Below, in pieces: positions 7,397-15,682 of a stretch of DNA of 35,204 nucleotides. Below the pieces are notes generated by a model. It ran no database searches, was not told the DNA's origin, and worked only from the letters and a program-made list of their open reading frames with translations. The DNA is from JANNYA01 sp031422315. GTDB lineage: Bacteria > Pseudomonadota > Gammaproteobacteria > Xanthomonadales > SZUA-5. The stretch spans positions 1 to 35,204 of the forward strand of contig JANOQN010000022.1 of the NCBI GenBank assembly GCA_031422315.1, written 5' to 3'. The position numbers and the translations under genes are program-made. How positions within the stretch are numbered: the stretch's first letter is position 1; every line of letters starts with the position of its first letter.

Positions 7397-8092
7397 TCAA
7401 ATATTTCGGCTAAACAGCAAATCCCACACGCCGTGGCCGAGCGCGGTACCGCGCCGCTCGAAATGGGTTTGCGGGCGCCAGCTGGGCTTTTCTACGTAGT
7501 CCGTGCCAGTGTTGGTCAAATCTGGGCAGCTGTGCAGCACGTCCAACATGTGTTCTGCGTAAGGCTGCCAGTCAGTCGCGAGATGCAGCAATCCGCCGGG
7601 TTTGAGCCGATCAGCCAATGTCCTGACTAGCACTGGCTGAATCAGCCTGCGCTTGTTATGCCGGGTTTTATGCCATGGATCGGGAAACCAGATTCGGATT
7701 TCATCCAATGTTGCGGTCGCGAGTTTCGCCAGCAGCAACACCGCATCGTCATTCCAAATGCGCACATTGTTCAATTGATGCGTTTCAATGCCCAAAAGCG
7801 CTTGACCCACGCCGGGTGGATGCACTTCAGCGCCGATATAATTGCGCTGCGGATCGGCGTTTGCGCATTCAATCAACGCTTGGCCGTTACCAAAGCCGAT
7901 TTCAAGGATTACCTCACGCGCATCGCCAAACGCGGCGTTTAAGTCGACTGACTCGCTAATCTTATCTAGTTCAAATTGCGGTGCCAGATCACGCATGGCA
8001 CGGGTTTGCGCCTGCGTGATTCTGCCTTGGCGCAGCACAAAACTGCGTATCGGCCGATGCGGGCTATCGCTGGGCGGCGCTTCGATTGTCAC
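7397..8092 (-). CDS. trmB: tRNA (guanine-N7-)-methyltransferase
   Basis: A 231-residue class I methyltransferase that forms m7G46 in the tRNA variable loop using S-adenosylmethionine. The SAM motif EIGFGNGQALIE is at about residues 63-74. Downstream are IGAEVHPPGVG, the signature FPDPWHKTRHNKRRL, and the TDWQPYAEHM and THFERRGTALGHGVWDL segments, all diagnostic of TrmB. The length matches the family. It lies between the lytic transglycosylase gene (9-bp gap) and mutM (6-bp gap), and is probably co-transcribed with both. Confidence 0.96.
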   Translation of the reverse strand: MTIEAPPSDSPHRPIRSFVLRQGRITQAQTRAMRDLAPQFELDKISESVDLNAAFGDAREVILEIGFGNGQALIECANADPQRNYIGAEVHPPGVGQALLGIETHQLNNVRIWNDDAVLLLAKLATATLDEIRIWFPDPWHKTRHNKRRLIQPVLVRTLADRLKPGGLLHLATDWQPYAEHMLDVLHSCPDLTNTGTDYVEKPSWRPQTHFERRGTALGHGVWDLLFSRNI

Positions 8093-8101
8093 CTTGCTGA
8101 A

Positions 8102-8881
8102 TTACTTTTTTGCGGCCGGGCTAACGCTCGCCGTTACCGAACTTGGATTACCTACAGTCCGCGATTGCCCCATGGCAGCGGCTGCGATCACCGGAGTCGA
8201 AGCTGAGCTTGCGGTTGGCGGCGCTGCGGCCGGCGAGGGCGTTTGCTTAGCTAGCTTTTCTTTCGCTAATTCACCCTGATAGCGCTGATAGAGCTGCGCC
8301 ACGCGCTTGACATAAACTTGCGTTTCGGCGAATGGCGGTACGCCCGCATATTTCAGCACGTTGTTTTCCCCAGCGTTATAGCCCGCGCTGGCTAAGCGCA
8401 CGTCGCCGTCAAAAAAATCCAGCAAAAATCGCAAATAAGCCACGCCGCCCTGGATGTTTTGCGCGGCGTTGTAAGAATCCGTCACGCCATATTGATTGGC
8501 GGTGCCGGGCATCAGCTGCATTAAACCTTGGGCGCCGGCTTTGCTGAGCGCCGATGGGTTGTAGGCGCTTTCCGCTTGAATAATCGCGCGCACCAGCGCT
8601 TCGTCAACCGGATGCTTGGAAATGGCAGCCTGGATTTCTCGATCAAAGGCGGTGATATTGATGCCAACTCTAGAAAAATCGACTTTGCTGGTCGGGTCAC
8701 AGGCTGGGCAATAGATCATGACGATCTGCGGATTGACGCCAATCGGCCGCACATTGGTGTAATTCACTACACCGTTGCGATCGCGGAATTTGTAAATAGC
8801 CGCGGCATCGGCGCTTTGAACACCAAAAAAGATCGCTGCGAGCACTGCAAATCGAAAGAAAATCAACACGTTGGCATGCAC
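8102..8881 (-). CDS. Lytic transglycosylase with N-terminal DUF4124 domain
   Basis: A 259-residue exported protein. A signal peptide (about residues 1-27, ending SADAA) precedes a DUF4124-like segment (IYKFRDRNGVVNYTNVRP). A Slt-type lysozyme-fold domain follows, with catalytic Glu104 (IIQAESAYNPSALS), GLMQLMPGTA, and AGYNAGE plus the YVKRV motif. The final ~50 residues are Ala/Pro/Ser-rich and probably disordered. The enzyme cleaves peptidoglycan glycan strands to 1,6-anhydro products in the periplasm, in turnover or machine assembly. It is first in the minus-strand cluster with trmB and mutM. Confidence 0.94.
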   Translation of the reverse strand: MHANVLIFFRFAVLAAIFFGVQSADAAAIYKFRDRNGVVNYTNVRPIGVNPQIVMIYCPACDPTSKVDFSRVGINITAFDREIQAAISKHPVDEALVRAIIQAESAYNPSALSKAGAQGLMQLMPGTANQYGVTDSYNAAQNIQGGVAYLRFLLDFFDGDVRLASAGYNAGENNVLKYAGVPPFAETQVYVKRVAQLYQRYQGELAKEKLAKQTPSPAAAPPTASSASTPVIAAAAMGQSRTVGNPSSVTASVSPAAKK

Positions 8882-9446
8882 TTGTTAGAAACTCGTTGAG
8901 CCTATTCTAGCGCAACTGAGGCTAAATCTAGCAAAACGCGGGCAAAATCGGTTTGGGGGAACCTCTAAAAACCCCATTTTCTAAGTCAAGCTAGGCGCGA
9001 ATGACCAAAAATGGAGGCGGTATATGGTTGATATATAAAGACATTTTTTCCTTGAGCAACGACGCTTCACGACTAAAATGGGGCTTTTATTGTTCCCTTG
9101 GATTTACACTGACATTGTCTGTGGAAGTCCTCGTCAAGGCTAGCCGAACGAGCTCTGAGGCGATGCGTAATTGCGTCAAGGCAATTTAGCTGGGGCGCAA
9201 CTGGAAGCGAACATGCGCTGCTTTAAATAATGCGCACTTCGCGCTATTTTGTTAGTGGCAAAACAAGTGCCTGTACGCGCATGACAATAATTCTCGCGAT
9301 TTTCTAACCGAAGCCACCGCATCCAATGTTGTGCGCTGCGGGCCCAATCACCGCCAGCCGTCGCATAATTTGATACGTTAGCCTCTGCTTTCGCTCAGGT
9401 CTAGTTTTGGGCGAAGATCGCGGCTCAACTTCTGGAGTGGTACTCG
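8882..9446. other. 565-bp intergenic region with a long imperfect inverted repeat
   Basis: The region lies between two divergent genes, the lytic transglycosylase and the DUF2339 protein, and should hold both promoters. No convincing gene was found; a 62-codon ORF at 9001-9189 has no recognisable features. The main structure is an inverted repeat at about 8952-9102, listed separately. The DUF2339 gene is preceded by a CTGGAGTGG ribosome-binding site at about 9432-9440. The rest shows no recognisable RNA gene. Confidence 0.6.
8952..9102. repeat. Long imperfect inverted repeat (MITE-like or structured RNA)
   Basis: The left arm (8967-8987) contains AAAA-A-CCCCATTTT-CTA-AGTC. The right arm (9071-9088, read on the other strand) gives AAAA-G-CCCCATTTT-AGTC. 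Pairing extends outwards through GGGAAC (about 8956-8962) with GTTCCC (9092-9097), and partially inwards (AAGC with GCTT). The arms are about 30 bp and enclose roughly 83 bp. No transposase is present and no clear target-site duplication was found. Confidence 0.55.
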
Positions 9447-12293
9447 ATGCTTATTGGACTTATCGTTGGCCTGTTGGTCAGCGCTTTTATTGCACAGGCT
9501 ATGGGTTTCGAAGGCGTAACCGTGCTGCTCGGCGGCATTTGTGGATTGCTGATTGCGCGCATGATGCAGCTGCAGAGCCGGTTTGATCAGCTGCAACGTC
9601 AGCAGACATCTTTGGAACTCATGCAGCGCGCAATGCAACTTGGCTCGCCTGCACCCGCTGTGCGAGCCGCCGCAGCGCCATCGCCAGTTGCGCCAAATGC
9701 CGCGCCAAGTGATTCCATTGCAGCGGTTGTGGCATCGGTGCAAGCCGACTTGCAAACACCCAATCGCGCGGTTTTTTCAGCGGCCGAGCCCACACCTGCT
9801 CCGCCACCGATCAAACCAACGCCCAATGTGCCTTTATTCGCGCGTACAGCGCCAACCGCGGCAGCGCAGCAAGCCGATGAGATCTACGGCGCTGACGCCG
9901 CACCTGCATTTGAGCCGTTTGCAAGCAGCGCGGCCAGTCCCGCCGCCACTTCCATGGGTCCACCTGTGCTGCCTTACCGGGCACGGGAACCCGAAGCGCC
10001 GCCCCAAATTGCGCTGTGGTTGCAATCAATTTTGAGCATGGAAAACTGGCCGATTAAACTCGGCGTGCTGCTGCTGCTAATCGGTTTAGCGTCTGGCTTT
10101 CGCTACTTAGTGGCGGAAGGTTATTTAAATGTGTCGATTGAAGTAAAAATGATTGGCGTAGCGGCACTGGCGCTAGCCGCGTTGGTATTTGGTTGGCGCC
10201 AGCGCAATGAACGGCCAAGCTTTGGGCTTGTAGTGCAAGGCGGCGCGCTCGGCGCATTGCTGCTGACGATCTATGCTTCGCTGCAGCTTTACGGGCTAAT
10301 CGGCGGTGGCGCGGCGTTCACCATGATGTTGATGGTGGTTGCGGCCGGCGTGGCTTTGGCACTGGCGCAAGATGCGATTTGGCTGGCGCTATTTGCCGCA
10401 TTGGGCGGGTTTATGGCGCCGATATTGGCATCGACTGGCAGCGGCAGTCATGTGCAGCTCTTTACCTACTACTTAGTGTTGAATTTGGGAATCTTATCGA
10501 TAGCACTGAGCAAGGGCTGGCGAGCACTAAATTTGCTCGGCGCGATTGCCACTTTCAGCATCGGGTTGACTTGGGGCGCTAGGCTTTATCAACCCGCGTA
10601 TTTAAACAGCGTCGAGCCCTTTGTAATTGCGTTCTTCCTGATTTATTTGGCGATCACGGTGCTGTATGTGTTGAACCACGGCGAAGGCGAGCCGGTACAA
10701 GATGGCATCTTAGTGTTTGGCGTGCCGCTGGCAACGCTGGCGGCGCAGGCAGGCTTGCTGCACGCAGATCGAAAATCGCTTGGGCTGTTCTGCGTACTCA
10801 CGGCAATCGTGTACGCCGCGCTGCGGTTCTATTTGAAATCGCAGGATCGCGCGCCGCTACTCCAGCAATGCTTTTTGATTTTATGCATGAGCTTTGCCAC
10901 CCTCGCCGTGCCAATGTATTTCAACGCCGGTTGGACGAGTGCACTATGGGCCTTAGAAGGCGCTGCGGTGCTGTGGCTCGGTACGCAGCAAAATCGCGTG
11001 CTGCCGCAGTGGGTTGGACTGGGTTTGCAGCTGCTTGCTGCTTTGGCGTATTTCAACGGCTACAGCCGACCGATTGACCCGTCTGCGTTTTTGAACGCGC
11101 ACTATGCCGGTGCCATGTTGATTGCGCTGGGTGGCTTTTGCTGTAGCTTTTTGCTGGATCGCGCGCGGCAAGCACCATTGGCGGGCTTGATGCTGGCGTG
11201 GGCAAGCGGCTGGTGGGTATTGGGCAATGCGGTTGAGATTGATCGCCACACGCCGCCGCAATTTCAGCTGGCGATGCTAATTACGCTGGCATCAGTGACC
11301 ATGATGGCGAGCGCCGCGCTGAAAAATTGGCTGGACTGGCATCGCATACGCTGGCTAGGATTGCTTGCACTCGGGCTTGCGCCGCTATTTGTAGCATCGG
11401 CCGCTAATTTGGGTGATCCGATTGCCGGCGCGCGCGGGTTGGCGTTTGCCGGTTTTGTGGTGGCGGCGCTATTTGCATTAAATGCGCTGCGCCAGCCTGA
11501 GGAAGAACCCTGTCAGCCGCTGCTGATGTTGGTTCACGGCGTTTTGCTGCTCAGCATCACGGCGCTTATTGCGCTTAGCTTTAATTTCCGCTTGCCCATC
11601 GGCGCGGGCGAAGGCTGCCGCTATGCGGTGCTAATGCTGCCAGCGCTGGTGTTGACTTGGCTATGCGCACGCGGCACAAACTGGCCGGCGTGGCCGGTGC
11701 AAAATGATTTCCCGCAGTGGCGCGAAAGTTTGCTGGCGGTGCTGTTGGCGCTGGTGGTTCCAAGCGCGTTTATTGCGTCATTATCGATGGGCAGCCCGGC
11801 GCCGCTCCGTTTTATTCCCATCTTCAATCCGCTTGAGCTGACCCAGTTACTGACCTTGTTTTTGCTATGGCAATATCGGTCTACACTACTGGCTCAGCCA
11901 AAAACTACGCTGCGCGCGGCGTTCATCACCAAGGTGTTGCTGGCGCTCGGATTCTTTACGATTTCCGCGATGGCGCTGCGGGTAAGCCATGTAATGTTTA
12001 GCCCGGCGAGCGGCATGCTGCAAGCCTTTGCTAGCCAAAGCGGGCAAGCCACGCTGGCGATTGTTTGGTCGCTACTGGGCTGCGGTGCGATGCTTATCGG
12101 TCATGCGCGGCATCGACGGCCGCTATGGATTGCCGGTGCTTGCTTGATGGGCGTGGTGCTAGCGAAATTGCTGCTGGTTGATCGCCAGCACCTAGGCGAT
12201 TTGCCCGGTATTTTCGCGATGCTGGGCGTCGGCTTATTGTTAGCTGGCGTGGGATACTTCGCGCCTGCTCCACCTGCGGAAAAATCCCAATGA
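9447..12293 (+). CDS. DUF2339 family large polytopic membrane protein
   Basis: A 948-residue integral membrane protein. A first hydrophobic segment (residues about 1-38) is followed by a short coiled-coil-like stretch (QSRFDQLQRQQTSLELMQ). An Ala/Pro-rich linker of about 130 residues comes next, then some two dozen hydrophobic segments from residue about 200 to the end. The NWPIKLGVLLLLIGLASGFRY entry into the membrane region and the repeated short helices match the DUF2339 family. Members are widespread in Gram-negative bacteria and lack an established function. It heads a plus-strand cluster; the next gene starts 3 bp after its stop. GGAG sits upstream of the ATG. The family call is good; the role is unknown. 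Confidence 0.87.
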   Translation: MLIGLIVGLLVSAFIAQAMGFEGVTVLLGGICGLLIARMMQLQSRFDQLQRQQTSLELMQRAMQLGSPAPAVRAAAAPSPVAPNAAPSDSIAAVVASVQADLQTPNRAVFSAAEPTPAPPPIKPTPNVPLFARTAPTAAAQQADEIYGADAAPAFEPFASSAASPAATSMGPPVLPYRAREPEAPPQIALWLQSILSMENWPIKLGVLLLLIGLASGFRYLVAEGYLNVSIEVKMIGVAALALAALVFGWRQRNERPSFGLVVQGGALGALLLTIYASLQLYGLIGGGAAFTMMLMVVAAGVALALAQDAIWLALFAALGGFMAPILASTGSGSHVQLFTYYLVLNLGILSIALSKGWRALNLLGAIATFSIGLTWGARLYQPAYLNSVEPFVIAFFLIYLAITVLYVLNHGEGEPVQDGILVFGVPLATLAAQAGLLHADRKSLGLFCVLTAIVYAALRFYLKSQDRAPLLQQCFLILCMSFATLAVPMYFNAGWTSALWALEGAAVLWLGTQQNRVLPQWVGLGLQLLAALAYFNGYSRPIDPSAFLNAHYAGAMLIALGGFCCSFLLDRARQAPLAGLMLAWASGWWVLGNAVEIDRHTPPQFQLAMLITLASVTMMASAALKNWLDWHRIRWLGLLALGLAPLFVASAANLGDPIAGARGLAFAGFVVAALFALNALRQPEEEPCQPLLMLVHGVLLLSITALIALSFNFRLPIGAGEGCRYAVLMLPALVLTWLCARGTNWPAWPVQNDFPQWRESLLAVLLALVVPSAFIASLSMGSPAPLRFIPIFNPLELTQLLTLFLLWQYRSTLLAQPKTTLRAAFITKVLLALGFFTISAMALRVSHVMFSPASGMLQAFASQSGQATLAIVWSLLGCGAMLIGHARHRRPLWIAGACLMGVVLAKLLLVDRQHLGDLPGIFAMLGVGLLLAGVGYFAPAPPAEKSQ

Positions 12294-12296
12294 AAG

Positions 12297-12623
12297 ATGT
12301 TTGGCATGACTAAATTATTGTTGTTTAGCATTATTGCGCTCTGCGCACTGTTTTTGCTGGGCGTGGCGATGCGGGTTTGGCGATCACCGAATCAAAACCC
12401 GCTTGCGCAGCTGGCGAACTTAGGCGTTAACACCGAAGCCACGGTAGTAGATCTAGAACCCGATGGCGATGAACCCAATGTAGTGTTGCGCTATGAAGCT
12501 GAGGGCCAAGTGTTCACCCGCAGCCTGCCCTGGCCGCCGGATAAAGCACTGCCGGAAATTGGCGCACCGATTGAGGTGCGCTATTTGCCCGGCAATCCGG
12601 GTTTGTCTAGATTAGTTAGCTAA
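12297..12623 (+). CDS. DUF3592-like small membrane-anchored protein
   Basis: A 108-residue protein with one N-terminal membrane helix (about residues 4-24) and a soluble beta-rich domain. The stretch ATVVDLEPDGDEPNVVLRYEAEGQVFTRSLPWPPD, leading to IEVRYLPGNPGLSRL, resembles DUF3592 proteins, which are of unknown function. In this family the 'V-x-Y-L-P-x-x-P' motif near the end is common. An ATG at 12306 is an alternative start. It sits between the DUF2339 gene (3-bp gap) and proA (2-bp gap), so all three are probably co-transcribed. A link to the DUF2339 protein is plausible by position only. Confidence 0.75.
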   Translation: MFGMTKLLLFSIIALCALFLLGVAMRVWRSPNQNPLAQLANLGVNTEATVVDLEPDGDEPNVVLRYEAEGQVFTRSLPWPPDKALPEIGAPIEVRYLPGNPGLSRLVS

Positions 12624-12625
12624 TC

Positions 12626-13918
12626 ATGCAATTTCGAGCTGAATTACTAGCCTGCAAACAGGCGGCAAAATCGCTAGCACTTGCGCCGCACGCACAGCGT
12701 TTGCGGGCATTAGCAGCAATGGCCGATGCGCTTGATCGCGAAGCGAACCTACCCGATAGCGATTTGCTCAAGGCTAATGCTGATGATCTCGTGCAAGCTA
12801 AGGCGCAGGGTTTGGCCGCTGCCATGTTGGATCGCTTGGCGCTAACACCAGAGCGGCTGCGCAGCATGGCTAGCGACGTTCGCAATGTGGCGGCGCTACC
12901 CGATCCGGTCATGGCGCTGCTGGATGAATACACCCGCAGCGATGGCCTAAAAATCGAGCGCCGCCGGGTGCCGCTCGGCGTTTTAGCAGTGATCTACGAG
13001 GCGCGCCCGAACGTGACGATTGACTGCGCCGCATTAGCGATCAAAAGCGGCAACGGCGCAGTTTTGCGCGGCGGCAAGGAGAGCAATCGCAGCAATCAGG
13101 CGCTGGCTTTGCTGGTGCAAAACGCGCTGGCGGCGGCAGATTTGCCGGGTGATGGCATTGTCGTGCTGCCCGCCGGTGAGCGCACCGAACTAGTGGATTT
13201 GCTGAGCCACGCGGATTTATTGACGGTAGTGATTCCGCGCGGCGGGCCTCTGCTGCATCAGTATTGCAAACAGATCAGCCGCGTGCCGGTGCTGTCCGGC
13301 GGCGTCGGCATTTGCCATTTGTATTGGCACACCAGCGCCGATGCAGAGCGCGCGCTGAGCGTGATTGAGAACGCGAAAGTGCAGCGCCCCAGCGTGTGCA
13401 ATGCGCTAGATGTTTTGCTACTGGATGCGCAAATCGCAGCGACAACATTGCTAACCATCGTGCAGCAGCTTGCGCGCGCTGGGGTGCAGTTTCGACTTTG
13501 CGAGCCCGGGTTTGCGATTGCAAAAAAAGCGTTTGAGATCGCCGATCCGGTAAGCTTTGCCACAGTAGCTTTAGCAGGGCCGGAAGATTTTGACACTGAA
13601 TGGCTATCGCTCACGCTGAGCATTCGACTGGTCAACGATCTAGCGGAAGCGATCACACACATCCAGCAACACAGCAGCGGACATTCCGATGGCGTGCTGG
13701 CGGACGATCCAAAAATCTGGCCAGAGTTCATGCGCCAAATTGACTCAGCGGCGATCTACCACAACGCTAGCACGCGCTTCACCGATGGTTCTGAGCTTGG
13801 TTTAGGCGCAGAGATTGCGGTATCAACCGAGCGCCTGCACGCGCGCGGGCCGATGGGCTTGAATGAGCTCATGAGCAGCAAATGGATCGTGCAGGGCCAA
13901 TATCACACGCGGCGTTAG
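12626..13918 (+). CDS. proA: Gamma-glutamyl phosphate reductase
   Basis: A 430-residue aldehyde-dehydrogenase-fold enzyme. It reduces gamma-glutamyl phosphate to glutamate-5-semialdehyde with NADPH, the second step of proline synthesis. The catalytic cysteine is Cys258 in QRPSVCNALDVLL. The IYEARPNVTIDCAALAIKSGN and VLRGGKESNRSN blocks and the C-terminal STERLHARGPMGLNELMSSKW segment are diagnostic. A usual TGVGNCH is here GGVGICH, a mild deviation. It begins 2 bp after the DUF3592-like gene. proB is not in the window. Identification is firm. Confidence 0.96.
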   Translation: MQFRAELLACKQAAKSLALAPHAQRLRALAAMADALDREANLPDSDLLKANADDLVQAKAQGLAAAMLDRLALTPERLRSMASDVRNVAALPDPVMALLDEYTRSDGLKIERRRVPLGVLAVIYEARPNVTIDCAALAIKSGNGAVLRGGKESNRSNQALALLVQNALAAADLPGDGIVVLPAGERTELVDLLSHADLLTVVIPRGGPLLHQYCKQISRVPVLSGGVGICHLYWHTSADAERALSVIENAKVQRPSVCNALDVLLLDAQIAATTLLTIVQQLARAGVQFRLCEPGFAIAKKAFEIADPVSFATVALAGPEDFDTEWLSLTLSIRLVNDLAEAITHIQQHSSGHSDGVLADDPKIWPEFMRQIDSAAIYHNASTRFTDGSELGLGAEIAVSTERLHARGPMGLNELMSSKWIVQGQYHTRR

Positions 13919-13933
13919 TTGCGATGCAGCCTC

Positions 13934-15202
13934 ATGTTTGACGCGGTAATCGTCGGCGGCGGCCCGGCCGGATTGATGGCCGCCGAGGTCGTGCGCGCTG
14001 CTGGATTTTCGGTACACGTACTTGAGCGCATGGGCTCAGCCGGGCGCAAGTTTTTAGTGGCGGGTAAAGGCGGCTTGAACCTCACGCATGCCGAGCCCAA
14101 AGCGCAGTTTGTGCAGCGCTACAGCGCGGGGCGCGCGCACGTTAGCGAATGGCTCAGCCAGTTCGATGCCGACGCGCTGCGTGCTTGGGCGCTGGAATTG
14201 GGCGTGGCAACCATTGTCGGCAGCTCGGGCCGCGTTTTTCCAAGTGATTTGAAAGCCGCGCCGTTGATGCGCGCGTGGCTGCGCCGATTAAAGCAAAGCG
14301 GCGTCAGCTTTGGGTACCATTCGCGTTGTACGGCGATTTCTGCGCACCCTATCCCACAACCCCTCTCCCGTGAAGGGAGAGGGGAGCAATGGTTCAATTT
14401 GAGTGTTGAAACTGAGGCGGGCCTTGAATCCGCCAGCGCGCGCAGCGTGTGTTTTGCGATGGGCGGTGGTAGCTGGGCCAAGCTGGGCTCAGATGGCAGC
14501 TGGCAAGCCATGCTAGAAAAACACGGTGTTGCGATTAATCCCTTGATGCCCAGCAACTGCGGCTTTGAAGCGAATTGGTCGGCTCCGCTGTTGAAGTTTG
14601 CTGGCGCGCCGATCAAGCCGGTCAGTGCGGCGCTGCCGGGGGCAGCGATGCTAAAAGGCGAGCTTCTGTTGAGCGAATATGGCTTAGAAGGCAGCTTAAT
14701 TTATGCGCTTTCCAGCCAAATTCGCGCCGCGCTGCAAAGTGAAACCGGCGCAATTTTATTGCTGGATTTAGCGCCTGATGTTTCACTCAATCACATCACT
14801 GAAGCCCTGCACGCTAGCCGCGCCGGGCTATCGCTCACTGAAAAACTCAAGCGCGCTTGTAAGCTGTCTGCTGTCAAACTCGCGCTTTATTATGAAGCCA
14901 GCACGCCCGCGCAGCGCAGTGAGTTAGCTAATGATCTAGCCTCAGCTGCACGGCGGCTCAAAGCGCTGCCCGTGCAACTGCAAGGCACGCGCCCGATGGA
15001 TGAAGCGATCAGCACCGCGGGGGGCGTTGCGCTGGATGGCTTGACTTATTCGCTGATGCTAAACGCCCTACCGGGCGCGTTTTGCGCCGGGGAAATGCTG
15101 GACTGGGACGCGCCTACTGGTGGCTATTTGCTGAATGCTTGCTTTGCGTCGGGGGTTGTTGCTGGGCGGGGTATTTGTGATTGGTTGCAAGCGAGCGCTT
15201 AG
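13934..15202 (+). CDS. FAD-dependent oxidoreductase (HI0933/TIGR03862-like flavoprotein)
   Basis: A 422-residue flavoprotein with an N-terminal dinucleotide-binding motif VIVGGGPAGLMAAEV (about 5-19), followed by AGRKFLVAGKGGLNLTHAE. Late in the protein come the STAGGVALDGL and FCAGEMLDWDAPTGGYLLNACFASG segments. These are hallmarks of the HI0933-like family and its TIGR03862 branch, whose substrate is unknown. The ATG at 13934 is preferred to an upstream TTG at 13919, because GGCGG binding-site folding starts at once after it. Residues 138-152 are encoded by an in-frame palindromic insertion, listed separately. The gene overlaps the convergent trmL stop by 4 bp. Confidence 0.9.
   Translation: MFDAVIVGGGPAGLMAAEVVRAAGFSVHVLERMGSAGRKFLVAGKGGLNLTHAEPKAQFVQRYSAGRAHVSEWLSQFDADALRAWALELGVATIVGSSGRVFPSDLKAAPLMRAWLRRLKQSGVSFGYHSRCTAISAHPIPQPLSREGRGEQWFNLSVETEAGLESASARSVCFAMGGGSWAKLGSDGSWQAMLEKHGVAINPLMPSNCGFEANWSAPLLKFAGAPIKPVSAALPGAAMLKGELLLSEYGLEGSLIYALSSQIRAALQSETGAILLLDLAPDVSLNHITEALHASRAGLSLTEKLKRACKLSAVKLALYYEASTPAQRSELANDLASAARRLKALPVQLQGTRPMDEAISTAGGVALDGLTYSLMLNALPGAFCAGEMLDWDAPTGGYLLNACFASGVVAGRGICDWLQASA
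14345..14389 (+). repeat. In-frame palindromic element inside the flavoprotein gene
   Basis: The perfect 10-bp arms CCCCTCTCCC (14360-14369) and GGGAGAGGGG (14375-14384) enclose a 5-base loop. They lie in a block whose encoded peptide, HPIPQPLSREGRGEQ, is unlike its surroundings. The arms are of the CCTCTCCC...GGGAGAGG kind that is frequent as a dispersed intergenic palindrome in many proteobacteria. The insertion keeps the reading frame. The boundaries given are approximate. Confidence 0.7.
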
Positions 15203-15669
15203 CCAGCTCTTTGTCCGACAAACCCCAACTGCCGCCACGCCTCAAACACTCCAATAGCGACTGAATTGGCAAGATTCAAACTGCGCCCGTTCGGCGTCAT
15301 GGGTAGCGTAAGCCGCTGTTGGTTTGGCAAGGAATCTAATAATTCTTGCGGCAAGCCTTTGGTTTCTGAGCCAAATAGCAGTGCGTCGCCCGCTTGAAAC
15401 TGAGCCTCGGAGTACAACGTTTTGGCGCGGGTAGAAAATGCAAAAAAGCGCGCATTTGGCAAGCTGGCGCGGCAGGCATCGAAGTTAGCGTGCACGATCA
15501 CATCAGCGAATTCATGATAGTCAAGCCCGGCACGGCGCATCTTGGCATGATCAAGCGTAAAACCCATCGGCTCTATCAAATGCAGCGTGCAGCCGGAATT
15601 GGCGGCTAGGCGGATTATGTTGCCGGTGTTGGGCGGAATTTGTGGCTGGTGCAGAACGATATTGAACAT
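15199..15669 (-). CDS. trmL: tRNA (cytidine(34)-2'-O)-methyltransferase
   Basis: A 156-residue SPOUT methyltransferase that methylates the wobble-position ribose of certain leucine tRNAs. The N terminus (FNIVLHQPQIPPNTGNIIRL), the MRRAGLDYHEF segment, and the knot motifs LLFGSETKGLP and MTPNGRSLNLANSVAIGVFEAWRQLG are diagnostic. The length is normal. It is the last gene of a minus-strand cluster, 13 bp after the KdsB fusion gene, and converges on the flavoprotein gene with a 4-bp overlap. Confidence 0.95.
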   Translation of the reverse strand: MFNIVLHQPQIPPNTGNIIRLAANSGCTLHLIEPMGFTLDHAKMRRAGLDYHEFADVIVHANFDACRASLPNARFFAFSTRAKTLYSEAQFQAGDALLFGSETKGLPQELLDSLPNQQRLTLPMTPNGRSLNLANSVAIGVFEAWRQLGFVGQRAG

Positions 15670-15682
15670 GAGCAGTCGAAAA

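Noticed and set aside
9001..9189. 62-codon ORF in the 565-bp gap
   Set aside because: It has no recognisable domain or ribosome-binding site and lies partly in the inverted repeat loop.
9301..9383. Possible attC remnant (CTAAC ... GTTAGCC)
   Set aside because: R''- and R'-like boxes are present, but the arms between them are not convincingly complementary and no cassette gene adjoins.
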